NCBI RefSeq assembly: GCF_028389875.1 | Contig: NC_084665.1 | Location: 19,314,001-19,378,000, forward strand | Reading direction: 5' to 3' | Length of the DNA stretch: 64,000 nt | Source: Rhea pennata | Taxonomy: Eukaryota > Chordata > Aves > Rheiformes > Rheidae | In this document: positions 37,567-52,880 of the stretch, piece by piece | How positions within the stretch are numbered: position 1 is the first letter of the stretch | Layout: each line of letters opens with the position of its first letter | Notes under the pieces: generated by a model | The model's database searches: none | Seen by the model: the letters and a program-made list of their open reading frames with translations, nothing else | Told to the model about the DNA's origin: nothing | Made by a program: the position numbers and the translations under genes

Positions 37567-40500
37567 GACTGTTTACTGTATTTGCTGCATGGGCCTGATC
37601 TTCTGGTAAACCTTAATGAAGTCTCTGTTCCTGGCAAGCACTCAGCAAAAGCGTAGAGCTGTCACTTCTATTACAAGGTGTGCAATTGCATTTTGACATG
37701 TAAGAACATGTAAGAATTTCTGATGGAAGAATGTTCTCTTGATAAGGTGTTTCAGATCCACTAAGATCTCTGGTTAACCCTCCCTACTTGGATAAATATC
37801 TACCAGGTGAAGCCGCCAGAGCAGTGTGATCAGCTGGGCTATACAGCTCCTCATCTTTTGGGGTGGGGAGGAGCAGTTCTTGAGTGCTTCAAGGTTGTCT
37901 TTATGGGTCATAGGAAACATGAAAAGGGGTTTTCAGAACAAACAAAGCAAAACTGATGGGTTTATTTTTTCTTTAGCTAGAAGCCTTTTCTTCTAAAGGA
38001 ATCTCATCCAACGGGAGAGTAATCATAGCCATGGCACTGAGAGCAAAACAGTAAGCAATTTCCTGTCGTTTTGTCTTTCCCATTTTCCACAAGTACAAAT
38101 AGCTTCAATTACTTCCTCAGACCTTGATGAGTTTCACAGTGTGGCCAAGGATTAACTGCAAGGGAGAATTTTTTTTCCCTTCTTGACTTGTGCTTTCCAG
38201 AAACTGTTAAGCCATGCAACAGAAGTGCTGAACATCAGCCCTAGCTAATCATCTGCACAATAACACAACAAGTAGAAAGGAAGAGGTGGTGACAGCAACA
38301 TCCCAGCTGAAATGCTGCAGAAGAAAGATTTTCCATGTGGCTGGCCTCTGAGAGTGCTGTGCAGTGTGCACAGGCTGAGTCATGCTCTGAACACCAGAGC
38401 GTAAGTAGGAAAACTCAGCCTCCCGTAAAGGCTGGTTTTCCCAGCAAGCTGACAGCATCAGCTCCGATTCCTAAGCCTTGCTCCCCTGAGTCACTCTCTG
38501 CGTGATTTCTTCTGTGCTAGTCCTCTGTGCCCAAATAGGTAGTCTCATCTGCTCACAGCCAGGGCCTACTGGAGTAACTTTCCATCATGACTCAGCAGCA
38601 ACTGTCATGAATTTAGTATGACTGAACATCAAGGGTAATAACACCAGAAATGAGAGCAAGGGAAGAGGCCTGTAGGAGGATCTCCCTCACTTTGTCGTGC
38701 AACATCCCCATAATGCATGAATAAACACTGACAAAATGAGCATTAGGGGAACAGGGGTACAGTTTATGTGTGCTGGCCACAATTTGCATACTGAACTCTC
38801 ACTGTTGGTTGATGTCCTATATTTGAGAGGCCTCGTGCTGACTATTTCAGAGAAGCAAACTCAGATAACTTTGAAATGGCTGTGATTTATAATGCCTTTC
38901 AAGCTGGAGTTTTCAAAGGAGGTAGATTCCTGTTGAATTACGAAGGAAGCTGGGCACAGGGTACTTGAACATCTATTACAGGTACGAGGCTGGCTGGAGG
39001 GAGGAGGCAGACTCTTGCCCTGTGGGGTTTTGTACCATGCCTTGAGCAATGCTGCTCTGAACCCAGTGGATCTGCTCTTGTGAAGAGCACTTAGGGCACT
39101 CTATTTATGGAAATTGCATCCTCTAAATAACACATTTGCTAGTATTTCTGGAAAGAAGGTGATTTTTTTTAGTCAAAGAGTTAGTGTTTCTTCAGTCAAT
39201 GTAAGAAGAAGACCACCTGTTTAGTCCACGCTCATTTACACTACTCCAATACTCACCATGATTTCTTTGCCAACAAACTCTACAGAAAAAGAATAACAAA
39301 TGGAAAGTTTTCAGTGAGTAGTTTAAAATAAGTCAGAAGAGACTGCAGGATTCATGATCCAAGAAGAGGGCAACATTTCTTGAATAACTTACTCTCTTGG
39401 GTTTATTTGTTCAGTTAGCTGAAAATAAATGTAGAGCTAGTGAAAGGTACTGAGACCATATAGGCAGAGTGCCAGACAGATGGCATCAGGGACTACAGGT
39501 TGCTCTGCCAGCTCACTTGACAGCTCTGAGGCTTGAAGAAAGGGACCCTGGAGTAAGATTACCATTGATTACCATTTCTGGAGACCATGAAGCTTCCTCC
39601 ATCCATACCATCAGTGGAGGGAAGAGCAATTCCTTGTTCTACAGGTGAATTCCTTCTCAACGGCTCACCTAGCCACTGATCTTTGTGCTAGCCCTGTTAG
39701 CTGGGCAGCAATTGCTAGAGCAGATGATAAGCTTGTGATACAGGAATTTGGGAGAAGTTCCCTTTGCTGCTCTGTCCCATTTTGACACCCCTGCAAGTTA
39801 GAAAATTATCTTAAGTAGGAACCTGAGGAAAATACTATGACAGTGCTACCTCTAAACTGCTCCACCCTTCTTTGGTATAGGCATATTGAGTGGGTGAGCA
39901 GAGTGGTTTCAATGCAGTGGTGATTTTCCTTGGCCTACTGAACTGTTGCAAGTTTCTCTAAGGTATACCGAGTATGAGGACAACAGAAGAATGGCACGTG
40001 TTCTTTCCTGTAGCTCTTCGATGTTTTCACTGCTTTCTCTGCAGCTCCTATATGCCAAGACCTGGACTAGGGCTTTATGCTTATTACAGAGCACCCACTC
40101 TCTGTGTGGGTCATGTGTATCAGCACATGACGTAGATTTCTTCAAAAAGAGATTTTATTTCTGCCTTATCAGTCATCAACCACTGAATGAAAATTTGGTG
40201 AATTTTCACGTTCCCTGGAACATTGCTTGTTTAAATGCGGTCTCAGCTGAATGCAGAGTTCTTTGCTTCTTGCCCAAGCTATTCTGCAGTCACTTGCTCT
40301 ACAGCTGTTGCATCCTGCCCCTACATGGCACCATTTCAGCATTATCTGGAGGAGAAAGCATCTGCCTGTCATAGCATTAGACTGAATTTTGGGATTCTCC
40401 CGAGTGGGAGTCATTATATCACTGCATGGTGTTATTATTAGTGTATTTTCATCCAGCAACAGTCAGTGTCAGATTGTTTCACAACTTGTTCAACAGGCAT

Positions 40501-42990
40501 CAACATTTCAAAAAAGACCAGACCAGACAAATGTCTTTTTACTTGACCTCTTTAATGAAATGTCATAGATCATTTGAGTTTTTAACAGCTCTCAAAACAT
40601 CGATGCACATGTGCTTACAAAATAGATATCTTCTCACTGCTTTTTTTCTTCCTTCAAGTGCTATGAGAAATTATTTAAGGAAGTTTTAATGAAATGCATC
40701 TGTCACTTACGAAGATAAATAACCAGAGTATGGCTTTCCATTACTGGAAATGGCAGAATTAAATTAGAAAATTACAATCCTCAGCATCTTTCCTGACTTG
40801 TTTTTTGCATAATGTGTTAGAAAATATGCCCACATAGGCAGAATGCTGTAATACCAATGGAGCATGTCATAAAACAAGACCTCTTTTTATGGTTGTTTTG
40901 TTAGTTTGCATAGGGGAATTTTCTCCCATGGGTGATTTTTGGTCGTGTTTCTGGTCAAGGAGGCCCTAACTAGAGTGGCAAATAGATAAACTTCTCCTTT
41001 CCTTCCAAAATCAAAGTTCTGGACTTCTTTGTGTTGTGTTATATAGCCCCGCAGGCCAGCCGGAAAGACTGTGGCAGAATGTATGATAAGGATTGCTTAA
41101 TCGTATAATTGCCCTAACTAGTGGATCCTCTTTTGCATGACCTGGAGTAAAAACAATGTTTCCATTAGAATCCTTGGGGCTGCAGTTTGGCAGATTCTGA
41201 GTGTTTAACAAACAAAAAGAGATAAAATTGTCTTTTCAGACAGAATGGGCTCATGTTATTCCCTCATCAGCAAGCTTGTCTTTTTGTCCATAGAAGTACA
41301 TTGTTGTTAATTGGTTTTGTTTTTTTAAGAGAAGACTTAGACTCCTCAGAGTCTTGTCCATTTAGAGTAAGCTAGAATGTGATTCTCAATCTTAAGCCAT
41401 ATTTCTTATCGAAGCAAAGAGGTAGCAATTCATGTTATTGAGCTAAGCACAGAGTGTGAATTCCCTTGTGTTTCTCATCTGTACTTCCAGGTAGGAGCAG
41501 AGGTTGCATATAGAATATTTGTGTCCCTTAGCCCTTGCACCAGCTGCACAACAACAACACACAGTTCTGCTCCCCAGTTCCATCATCCTCTGACTCACCC
41601 AGCAGCCAGAGCACCATTCCTTCCAGTCATTTTCCTGGTGTTCCACAGGGCTGCATACACAGTTTACATTGAATTTGCTTTTCTTTTTCTCTCTCTTTCC
41701 TTTTTTATGGCATGTGAATTTTGCATTCTTTATTGCAGAGAGAGACAGTTTCAGCAGAGACACGGGGAGTGCATAATCTCTGCTTGCTACCCAAACTCAA
41801 GCTTCTGTCTAGGCATGTTCCTAATGAAACTTCATCCCTCAATTCCTAAATAAATGCTTTAACTACTGGGATTTTATACAAAGGTGGGCACTGATGTTGT
41901 CAAGCCCCTCACCGGTTGGCATGTAGCTGCTATGCTGGGCCCAGCGCTATCTGTTCTTATCAGGAACGTTCAGCCAAGAGTCCTGCCAGAAATGCTTACA
42001 TCCAATCTTGGTAGTCAAATACAGATGCAAATTTTGATGTGAGCAGAGAGTGTTCATGTAACTAATGAACATAGCTGTCTTAAAGGGGAGAGAATGAACT
42101 TCCCAATCATCTTTTTAGAAATTATCCTTTTTTCCCAGATAAAATTAATGTCATTTTTGTTGTTCTTGCTAACTACAATCTATTAAGTTCCTGAAACTTC
42201 TCTGAGATCCCTGTTGGGGAAGAGAGGGAGGTGAGGGGCAGTCACTAGAGGTCTCAATCTCTTGGATACTTCGAGAGTAATCCTAGGGATCACTGAGAAC
42301 AGGAGGCAAGCAGATAAAAAGTATGGGTTTAGGAAGATGGATTTGCTGAGAGACAAGAGCTTTAAAAGCCTCAGCTGCATTCCTTTCCGCTTCATCTTAA
42401 TTGAACTGCTCAGATAACAGCATCCCTACATGAAGTAAATGCTGGTTATCCTAGCTTTGACCTACAGTAATCCTCTAGTAGTATGGATAGGGATGCACAT
42501 TAGTTCACTTTTTCCCTGACTATACAAAGGCAGAAATGTTCAGATTTGAATACCCAGATGAACAAGAGCAGCATAACTGATGAACAGGAACAGCACCAAA
42601 GAAGCAGCAGAGACAACATAAGGACTGGTCAGTGTGCTAAGTGCCTTGCCTCCAGCAGGGATCAGTATTTGGTTCCTGAAAAAAAGGTGACAAGCCCCTG
42701 TAACACTCCTATGTAATTGTGAAATTTCATTTGAGCATTTACATACCGAGGTGAACATGCTTTGGTGATCCTGATAGATGATGGATCATCCTGTGAAGCT
42801 TTGAAATTTGATTACCTTCAACTTACCTGGCATTGCTCTGCCTGTTGTTAGTAGTTACACAATGATCAAACTTTTATAAAAATCCCGCCTCAGTGTTTAA
42901 CTCCATGACCTTCTCTGCAGTGCGTGCCACACAACTGCATGCTGTGCACAGAAGTGTTTCATTTTTATTTTTTTTCTACATCTAAGGCCT
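37567..42990. other. Gene-poor intergenic sequence
   Basis: No exon, RNA gene or clear repeat is recognised. Open frames such as 39946-40374 (142 codons) and 41521-41853 overlap antisense frames and have low-complexity, Ser/Phe/Leu-rich products typical of non-coding AT-rich DNA. Confidence 0.5.
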
Positions 42991-42999
42991 GTTAATTTC

Positions 43000-43215
43000 A
43001 TTGAGTGACTGCTTTTCCTCTGTCTCTCCATGCAGTCTGGCCAGAGGTGGGATGAGAATCTTCTTTTCTATGCCTCCTGCCATCTGGAACAGCCTTGTCT
43101 GTATTTCTCTGCTTCATTGGCTTTCCATCTCATTTCAAGTCTCAGCTGAAAACTTCTCCCTTCCCCCTTACTTCTATTTTTCTGCTCTTACTTATCTCTG
43201 CAGCTGCACTATTGG
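43000..43215 (+). mobile_element. Probable L2 LINE 3'-coding remnant
   Basis: The plus-strand translation contains PPAIWNSLVCISLL, SISFQVSAENFSLP. This resembles the L2 ORF2 C-terminus, where a Trp-Asn-Ser-Leu-Pro core is followed by a Phe-Lys-x-x-Leu-Lys-Thr block. Pyrimidine-rich flanks fit the 3' end of L2. The copy is strongly diverged and short. Another LINE clade with a similar C-terminus is possible. Confidence 0.4.
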
Positions 43216-43240
43216 TTTCTATAAAGCAGTTCTGAGATGA

Positions 43241-44439
43241 AGTTTGCATGACAGATAGATTTCAAAGTAAAGACTTATACCTTTAACCCGTGGTGAAATG
43301 CATATCTGTACTGGAGCTATCGGTGGGCTGCTGGTGTAAGCCAGACCTGAAGGATCAAGAGGACTTTCTTCTGGGACACATGAAAGGAAAAAGCAAAGAA
43401 ATTCTGTAGAGCCTTCCTAATTGTAAATGCTAACATCAGCTCCAAAACACATGGGCTTCATGGGCTATGGGAATGCTGTAACAAAGTATGCTGCCTTACC
43501 ATGGACCAGGGACCCAGGGGCAGCCAGCAGATCCAGAAGAGAAATGTACTAGTGAGTATTCTGTAGGAAGCCGCAGACAGTTTGTAGAAGGGAGGTGGGC
43601 TTTCACAACAGACCCTGACACAGGTCAGATAAGCAGAAACAAAAGGCTGGGAGTAGTACTGAGAATGGGTAGAAAGACTAGGATATTTTCACGCAGGGAA
43701 AGGAGGGATGGAGTTTTGCTTAAGCTTTGTTTAAAACTCTGCCTTGCAAGAAGTTTCAGCATGATGGTACTAGGTTGGAGAATGAGTCCAGCTGTCTTAT
43801 AAATATTCATGCAGCTCATGAATGGAAAATGCTATAGAAAACTGACCCTAAGGTGACTAAACTGACCCTAGCCCTTATCCAACATGGAATACTTTCCATG
43901 CCCTATCTCAAATTTCAGACCCGCAGTGGAAGACTCTGAGCCACAGCCATCAACCACAGCAGGACGGAAGCAAGAAATTGACTTTATCAATATTTGCTAA
44001 GATGTCGTAGATGAAATTCTCAGTTTGTCTTAGGTGGCGGACAAGTCAGTGAACTTGCCCTCTTCCATGAAGGGCCAGACTAGGAGAATATTACCTAATG
44101 ACATCACATCTAACAATCAGTGCAAACTCACATATGTGGAAAATAACATAACTAGAGCCTCTTGGGAGATCTTAACACCTTAAGAAGTGCCTGTTCACCT
44201 GTCCCTACTTCCCTCTACTTCTGTGGCTAATCCTTGATAATTCAGAGGAAAGGAAAAAAGAGGGGAAATGTGCACAAGCAAAACTGTGGATGAAGTAGAA
44301 AAAATCTCTTTGTGTTGCTTGCTGGTGATCAGAAGTTCCAGAGCATGGAATAATGTTATGTAAATATATACTGTAAAAAATACCTTCAACAAATAGTTGA
44401 TGAAGTCTTTTTTCAAACCCACTTGGATATTCAAGGACT
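43241..44439. other. Short intergenic interval
   Basis: Nothing coding is recognised. ACTGACCCTA occurs twice about 21 bases apart near 43843-43872; this is a minor direct repeat. Confidence 0.45.
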
Positions 44440-44940
44440 CAAATCACAAATTCAAATTGAAGTTCTTTGCCATCACTGCCCTATTTGAAAAGCTATTCTA
44501 GAATGTCATTCTTCAGAAAGTTGGAAACCTTCCCCTAATTTCCAGTCTAAATTTATTCATGACCAATTTATATCCATTTGATCTTGTTCCAGCATTATCC
44601 TTTAGGTTAAATAATAATTCTCCCTCCTTGATATTTACTCCTCGATGTATCTATAAAGAGTCATTATCTCCCCTCTCTAGTCTCGTTTCGCTAGGCTAAA
44701 CAAGCCAAGCTCTTTTGATTTCTTTTTGTAAGATAGATCTTCTGTTCCTGAACTCATCCCAGAAACCCTTCTCTGCACCATTCCAATTTCAGTTTATCTT
44801 CTTTGGACAGATGTGACGGGAACTGCAGTATTTGAAATGAGGCCTTATGAGTGCTGTACGTGATACTTCTCTGTCTCTACTGGAAATGCCTTGCCTGATA
44901 TACCCCAGAATCACACTCACTTTTCACCATTGTATCACAC
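44440..44940 (-). mobile_element. Ancient L3/CR1-clade LINE 3' fragment
   Basis: On the minus strand the segment runs in the order of a CR1/L3 ORF2 3' end. A block resembling RPHLEYC (ALIRPHFKYC-like, about 44840-44860) comes first. GAAGGGTTTCTGGGATGAG follows, then AGCTTGGCTTGTTTAGCC (about 44690-44715), and GTRSNGYKLVMNKFRLEIRG (about 44540-44600) is the conserved C-terminal block. Stops and frameshifts are frequent. Similarity to the two CR1 copies here is partial, so it is an older family. Confidence 0.7.
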
Positions 44941-46899
44941 TGGCAACTCCTACTCATTGGGCAGTAGGATGGAAGCAGAGGCAGAGGTTTTCTAGAGGGG
45001 AAGCACATTAGTTCTGTGTGATTTGCTTGGATCTCAAAGGATGCATGTATTAGGAAGATAGAAGTTACATTTTCTTCTATGGCAAATCTGTTCTCTTATG
45101 TAGAGCTGTTCCCAACAGAAATATTCTAGGGAATATTCTCAGAGTGGAAATTTCCATTCTCCCTTCACATGAAAACAGCATGCCTTTAAACTGAAGACTG
45201 AACTCCTGAGAGAACCTAGTAAGCAAACACAAAGAAAGCAAGCTATTTTGGACCTTGCTTTGTTGAAATGTGGGATTTTCTGATTTGTTTTAATTAAAAT
45301 AACTTTAGAGAAAGATGAAAAACAAAGACTTGCACATCTGAAGTCAATGGAAACAAAACAAGAAGTCCTCAGAAGTCCTAATCTCCAAGGGCCTTGTCTC
45401 AGCTCCAGTATGAGCTGAGCTTGCTCTGCACCTCTCTGGATTAGGGCCTGAAGAAAGCAAACAGTCTTTCCTGCCAAAGGCAGTGTCTTTTGAGGGGTTT
45501 CTTTTTTTGCTAAAGTGCAGAAGGCAACATCCTTAAATTATTTTTAAACTGGCAAATATATAAGAAAAGTACGTGATCCTTTATTGGGGATGCTAACAGA
45601 AATAATTATGTAGGGAGGAAGGTTCCCAACTTTGTTTTGTTTTGCAAATTGTAAAGCAATCAGGAAAGACAACTTTGAAACAGTGCTGTTCATGCTGTTC
45701 AATGCAGGATTAAAAATTAGTTTTTTCTTGATTTAATAGGATTTTATTGTTTTCTTGCTTGAATGTCAGTCCAAGCATTCAGTAGAATCAAGCTGAATAC
45801 TGAATGTGGTGGTGAAGAGATATTCAAGAACCCCTCAGCAGTCCTAGTAAACTGTATGAGCATTCTGTTTCGCTGGAGTCTGCACTGACTTCTGAAAACA
45901 AACTTGCTCACACTGGTTGTACTGAAATGTAATGCAGATAATGATGCCATCTTTCCACACTTAGAATTTGGTCCTTTCTTTATACTGCACACTTGGGAAG
46001 GAAACAACAGATCTAATTCTTCATCATGCTGTGCCCAGGAGAGAGGCTGCCCTAACTTAGAGGTCATGTCAATAAAGAGTTAGTGACTTTTCTGTTTGAA
46101 TATTTCACTGGTTTAAAAATGCAGATTCAGGTCAGTCAAAATCTGACCATGAACTGATGCTGATATTAAATTTGTTGGCAACAGACATTTATGAGCGAAG
46201 GCAAAAGTCATTTATTTGCTGTTTCCCAAAGGGAATGTTTCATTTAAATGCATACACTTAACTTTTGAAATAGGAAGACAAATAAAAACAACATAAAAAC
46301 AGCCTGACATTTCGTTTGATTGAAAATGACTGATGGAAAGAAGAGGGGGAAGGGAATAGGGGAGTTTTTCATGCTGGAAAACTGTTCTTCTTTGTTTGCC
46401 TACTTGTTTCAGGTCTGAACAAATTGAATCGCTTTTTGATGTTTTCATTTGAATGATGCCCTTGATTTCTCAGGGCTGCCAATAAGTCTTAGAAGAACTG
46501 CAGAACAGTCTACTGTGACCATACTTGCCCCCATGCTGATGTCTAGGGCTTTGAAGGGAAGCCACAACTTTCTTTTTAATAGCCCTTAGTGCATTTTCTT
46601 GACATGAATTTGTTTCATCACTCCTTGAATGCAACTATGCCTTTTGGCAACGACAAAGCAATCTGGACAAAATGTTACCTTCATTCAAAAAGCTATTGGA
46701 CAAATTCATGGAAGAAAAAAACATAGCCCTGTCCATCCTTGCTGAGACTCTTCTGTACTGCCTGAGTGACCTAGTGTAACCAAGAACCACTCCCGTTGTT
46801 ACTTCCAATGTCACTGTCTCCTGTGACATCTCACACCTTTGCAAGATATAATACAAATTAGTACTTGCAGCAATCTCCCAAGCATATACTGTCTGAGAG
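44941..46899. other. Gene-poor intergenic sequence
   Basis: No exon or repeat family is firmly recognised. A CTGAAGTCAATGG motif is at 45338-45350 (see findings). Open frames up to about 112 codons show no domain. Confidence 0.45.
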
Positions 46900-47020
46900 T
46901 GATCTCACCTCATTTTCAAGACAGAGAATTAAGATTCAGTAAGATTAAGTGACTGACCCATTGTTACTTAACATGTCATTTGCAAAGTGTAAATGATTAA
47001 CTGAAGCTCTTGACTCCCTT
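46900..47020 (+). mobile_element. MIR SINE remnant
   Basis: The segment CTCACCTCATTTTCAAGACA, followed by GAGAATTAAGATTCAGTAAG, then ATTAAGTGACTGACCCA and a 3' CTGAAGCTCTTGACTCCC, follows MIR order in plus orientation. It is highly diverged. Confidence 0.6.
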
Positions 47021-47340
47021 TCCCCTGGCCAGCATGTTTCTATCACAGTGTAGGGAATAGACCATCAGCAAACCTCTCCATCAGAATCTGTAATCCTTTG
47101 CTGATGGCTTGCTTGGCAGACTCTGTGGATACTCTGGGACATTGTCCAAGAAGGGCCCACAGAAATTAATTGTCTCCTAGCCCATTTGAAGTATAGGTCA
47201 GCCTTTCCATGGCTGTGCTAAACCAAACACAACTTAATCACCTAGAGCAGCCAGTAGAACCTAGACGATGTGGAGATATTTCCTGAGGATCCTCCAGGGG
47301 AAAATAACATTCTGGTTGCCCTAGAGATAGCTTTAACTTA

Positions 47341-47375
47341 AAAGAAAAAAAGAAAGAAAGAAAGAAAGGAAAGAA
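47341..47375. repeat. (AAAG)n microsatellite
   Basis: A short tract of repeated AAAG units with a few interruptions. No retroposon body is recognised with it. Confidence 0.85.
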
Positions 47376-47511
47376 CACCTATTGTAAAGTTTCAGCTTGT
47401 AAACGCATAGATTTTTCTATGACCTCTTTCCTTATCTTCTCCTACTCTTTCAACCTCCTTCTTCCTAGCTGCCTTCAATTCACACTCCTTAAGCTTCCCA
47501 GAGTATGAAGC

Positions 47512-47605
47512 CAACATTTAAACAGAGGAAACCGAAGTAGAAATGTTAAGTGACTTCACCAGAGAAAATTTAACAATAAAGTTCAGAAACTCTAGACTCC
47601 CCCTC
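47512..47605 (+). mobile_element. Possible MIR SINE remnant
   Basis: AACAGAGGAAACCGAAGTAG followed by TTAAGTGACTTCACCAGAG and AAACTCTAGACTCCCCCTC resembles the MIR core and 3' part (gaggaaactgag, taagtgacttgccca, actccaaagcc types). It is shorter than the other two copies and less certain. Confidence 0.5.
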
Positions 47606-48877
47606 CTACATTTGAATCGCCATATGGAATGATGAAATCATCATATGGGGATGATGTGGGCAGCAGTGTTGAGCTGCTGTTGATGTAGTCCTGAAAAATA
47701 TTGCTTTTTAGCCCATTAATGAGACTCTCAGGTCTTCTAGTGCCATTTAGCTGCCTTTGCAGGAGAGTCAAAGTCACCTTGTTGGGTTAGAGTTTTCCTC
47801 CACTAAGTTTTTACAGAGCTGGTTGACAATAGTCCAGAAATACTGTATAGTAACTGCTTTTTTGCCTAGGCCAGTCACTTATGTAAACACAAATGTACAT
47901 CTGCTTGGCTCATTTGCAGAACATTTTGTAGTAGGTTTGCCTCTTCTAATACATTCTTCATCATATTGGAGAAAGAGCCAGTTAATTGTTAATCTTCCCC
48001 ACTGAGAGATTTAGTAAGTCTTTGTCTCCTTGATGCGAATTTGTAGTATCGGAGTGTCAGAAAAGATGATCATCAGCACTCATTTCCTGGATGACTTCAG
48101 AAATATCAAGACAAACTGTACTTATTTAAGGGTACATTTCTCACCACTCTCAGGCTTTCTCACTGTCTTAACATCAGCAGCCATTTAGCTGCTCTACAAG
48201 CTTTCAGTATTTTTCCTAACTCAGTGTACGCAAATATTGATCATGACTAAGATAGTAATTGCATTCATTCATGATAATAAATGGTCTATTGGCTGCACCC
48301 ATTAAACCTTCTTTAAAGGGGAAAAAACAGCCAAAATTGCCTGGTGAGACACAGGCTGATGTTGCAGCAGATTGGAACCTATTAATAACAGTAAATTCAA
48401 GGGTTACCCTAGCTTGTTTATGCTTGTTAGTATTAATGCTTTCCATGGAATATAAAAATATGACTAAAGGGGGTATTCCAGACAGAATGCTGGCCTGATT
48501 ATGCAGCTTTTATAAAATACCCTTTTAAATTGCTAAGTATATCTCTGCACAGAGCTGCAGAAGATTCAAAAGAGCTGGTTCTTGATTAAACATTTTTTCC
48601 TCCATTACCTGAAAGATCTGGAAATCTAGCAGTTCTTTTATGCCCTGTCATTTTTGTCTGCCATAGGATTAAAAGGGATCACCTAATTCCAGTGAGTTAG
48701 TTCAGGGAAAGGATGCATACAGTTTATAAACTTCCTATGTCTGTATCTACTTGTAAACTAGAAGCAATTACAAAATCTATGCCTGTGTGAAACATTTGAG
48801 GGGATTTTGTAAGCCAAGACCTTCAAGATACTAAGAAAAAGCTGCTTTAGACCGATAGTAGCGGCTGGCAGACTTAT

Positions 48878-48893
48878 CACACACACACACACA
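48878..48893. repeat. (CA)8 microsatellite abutting the CR1 copy 2 3' end
   Basis: Eight CA units lie directly against the 3' end of CR1 copy 2, where CR1 elements normally carry an 8-bp ACAGAATC-like tail repeat. The microsatellite may have grown from that tail. Confidence 0.85.
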
Positions 48894-48923
48894 ATGGCTG
48901 AGGTCAGAAGGGAGCTCTGGAGA

Positions 48924-50880
<1,957 letters not shown>

Positions 50881-51239
50881 TCCTTCTAGGGCCCTAACTG
50901 AGGGCCTCCCAGCAGGTCCCTGAAGAGGCCAAAGTCCGCTCTCCTGAAGTCCAGTCTTGCGATCCTGCTTACTGCCCTGCTTATGCCATGCCATGCAGGA
51001 TCGTGAACTCCACCATCTCATGTTCACTGCAACCAAGGCTACCCCTACCTTCACATCCCCAACCATCCTTCTTTGTTTATTAGAACAAGCCAACTCTCCT
51101 CATTGGCTCCTCCACTATCTGTGTCAAAAAGTTATCATCAGTGCTCTGCAGGAGCCTCCTGTACTGTTTGTGCCTAGCTGTGTTGTCCTTCTGTCAGATA
51201 TCAGGGTGGCTGAAGTCCCCCATGAGAACCAGGGGCTGT

Positions 51240-51601
51240 GATCGTGAGGCTACTTCCAGCTGTCTGTAGAAGGCCTCATCGAATTCCTCTTCCTGATCAG
51301 GTGGCCTATAATAGACACCCATAGCAGTGTCACCCATATTAGCCTGTCCTTTAATCCTTACCCATAAGCTCTCGACTCACTCTTCATCCACCCCAGGCAG
51401 AGCTTAATACATTCCAGTTGCTCTCTGACAAAAAGCAACTTCACCACCTTGCCTGCCTGGCCTATCTTTCCTAAAAATCATGCAGCCATCCATGACAGTA
51501 TTCCAGTCATATGGGCTATCCCACCATGTCTCTGTAATTGCAATGAGATGATGGCCCTGTGTCCGTACACAGACCTCCAGTTCCTCCTGTTTATTCCCCA
51601 T
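51240..51601 (-). pseudogene. CR1 copy 2 ORF2 endonuclease remnant
   Basis: The minus frame 51404-51601 carries NKQEELEVCVRTQGHHL, AITETWWDSPYDWN and IFRKDRPGRQGGEVAF, matching the CR1 AP-endonuclease-like domain. The frame then breaks. A downstream block (complement of 51250-51300) still encodes EAFYRQLE, intact where copy 1 has a stop. The domain is fragmentary. Confidence 0.8.
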
Positions 51602-51695
51602 GTTGCATGCATTGGTGTACAGGTATTTCAGAGAGGTAATTGAGTATGTAGGTTTCTCATGAGGGGTGCATAGTCATGGTCCTGTACACACTTCC

Positions 51696-52860
51696 TCAGC
51701 TGCAGGCACCCGCTGGAGGCATCCTGACTTGTCTCTGTAACTCTCCCCTTCCCAATCTTTCTGAGTTTAAAGCCCTCCTTACCAGGCTGGCCAGCTTGTT
51801 GGCAAAGACATGCCTGCCCCACTTAGGGAGGTGGATCCCATCTCTCCCCATCAGCTTTCGATCTTCAGACAGGATCCCAGGGTCGTAACAACCAAAACAC
51901 TGTTGCCAACACCAGTGGCACTGCCAGCTGTTAACTTGAAAAATCCGTCTACTCCTCCTCCCATTCTTCTCTGTCACTGACAGGATTTAGGAAAAAAATG
52001 ACCTGGGCTCTCAAACCCTTGACCACCATCCCCAGAGCTCTAAAATCCTGTTTGATGGTTTCCAATTTGCCTTTGATATCATTAGTGTCCAAATGGAGCA
52101 GCAGAGGGTAATACTCTGATGCATGGACGAACCTTGGCATAATATCGTGTATTCAAGCCCCTGGCAGGCAAGAAACCTCTCTAGACAAGAGGTCAGGTCG
52201 GCAGGTAGGTGCCTCTGTCCCCGGCAGCAGGGAGTCACCCACAGCAATCACTTGCCATTTCTTCTAGGTGTTCCCGCAAGGCACAGAGTTTGTCTGCCCA
52301 GTTGCTTCCTTTGAAGCCATGCCTATCTCCTCCTCAGCATAGAGGGCACTAAACCTCTTTCTCAATTGCAAGTCTTCAGGAGAAGTAAGTGCTTTTCTCC
52401 TCCTACAAGAAGTGACCAGATTCCAGCCACCTTCTGTAGTGTACCACTTCTCACAGCACAGAGCCCTCCCGCAACTCCACTGCTGCTGGGTGTTGGGACT
52501 CTGGGAGCTGTATGGTCTCTGAGAACAACACCCTGCCTGTCTCTTGCTCATCTGCTTGGATGCTACACAGCCTACTGAGTGCTTCCTGTAACTCTTTTAC
52601 TTGATGACACAACTTTTCAACAGCAGCACACCTGCTGCAGGAGAGCCCAGGCCTCTCAAAGATGGCCCCAAGCACTCCTTGCAGTCTGAGACTGGTTGAG
52701 CTGCATCTGCTGTCAGAGGGTTGAAGCCTCTGATACAGCTGATGCAGCAACTCCAACAGCTACTGGGAAATGTGCTCTGCAGCATGTCATGACCATATCT
52801 GAGGAAATGTACACTACTAGGACTGGAAATGAAGCTGCCTTCTTGCGCCCTTGTGTGCAA
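51696..52860 (-). pseudogene. CR1 copy 2 ORF1 remnant
   Basis: Pieces of ORF1 are spread over several minus frames. CKECLGPSLRGLG and LCHQVKELQEALSRL (coiled-coil region, about 52450-52860) come first. GGWNLVTSCRRRKAL and LQLRKRFSALYAEEE (about 52264-52450) follow. The last is the esterase-like domain, with DGIHLPKWGRHVFANKLASL (51696-51977) and an equivalent of HVGANDTEN reading HLDTNDIKG (51949-52140). Loss of the glycine-alanine block and repeated frame changes show it is non-functional. Confidence 0.8.
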
Positions 52861-52880
52861 ACTGTGCTCTTATCTCAGTA

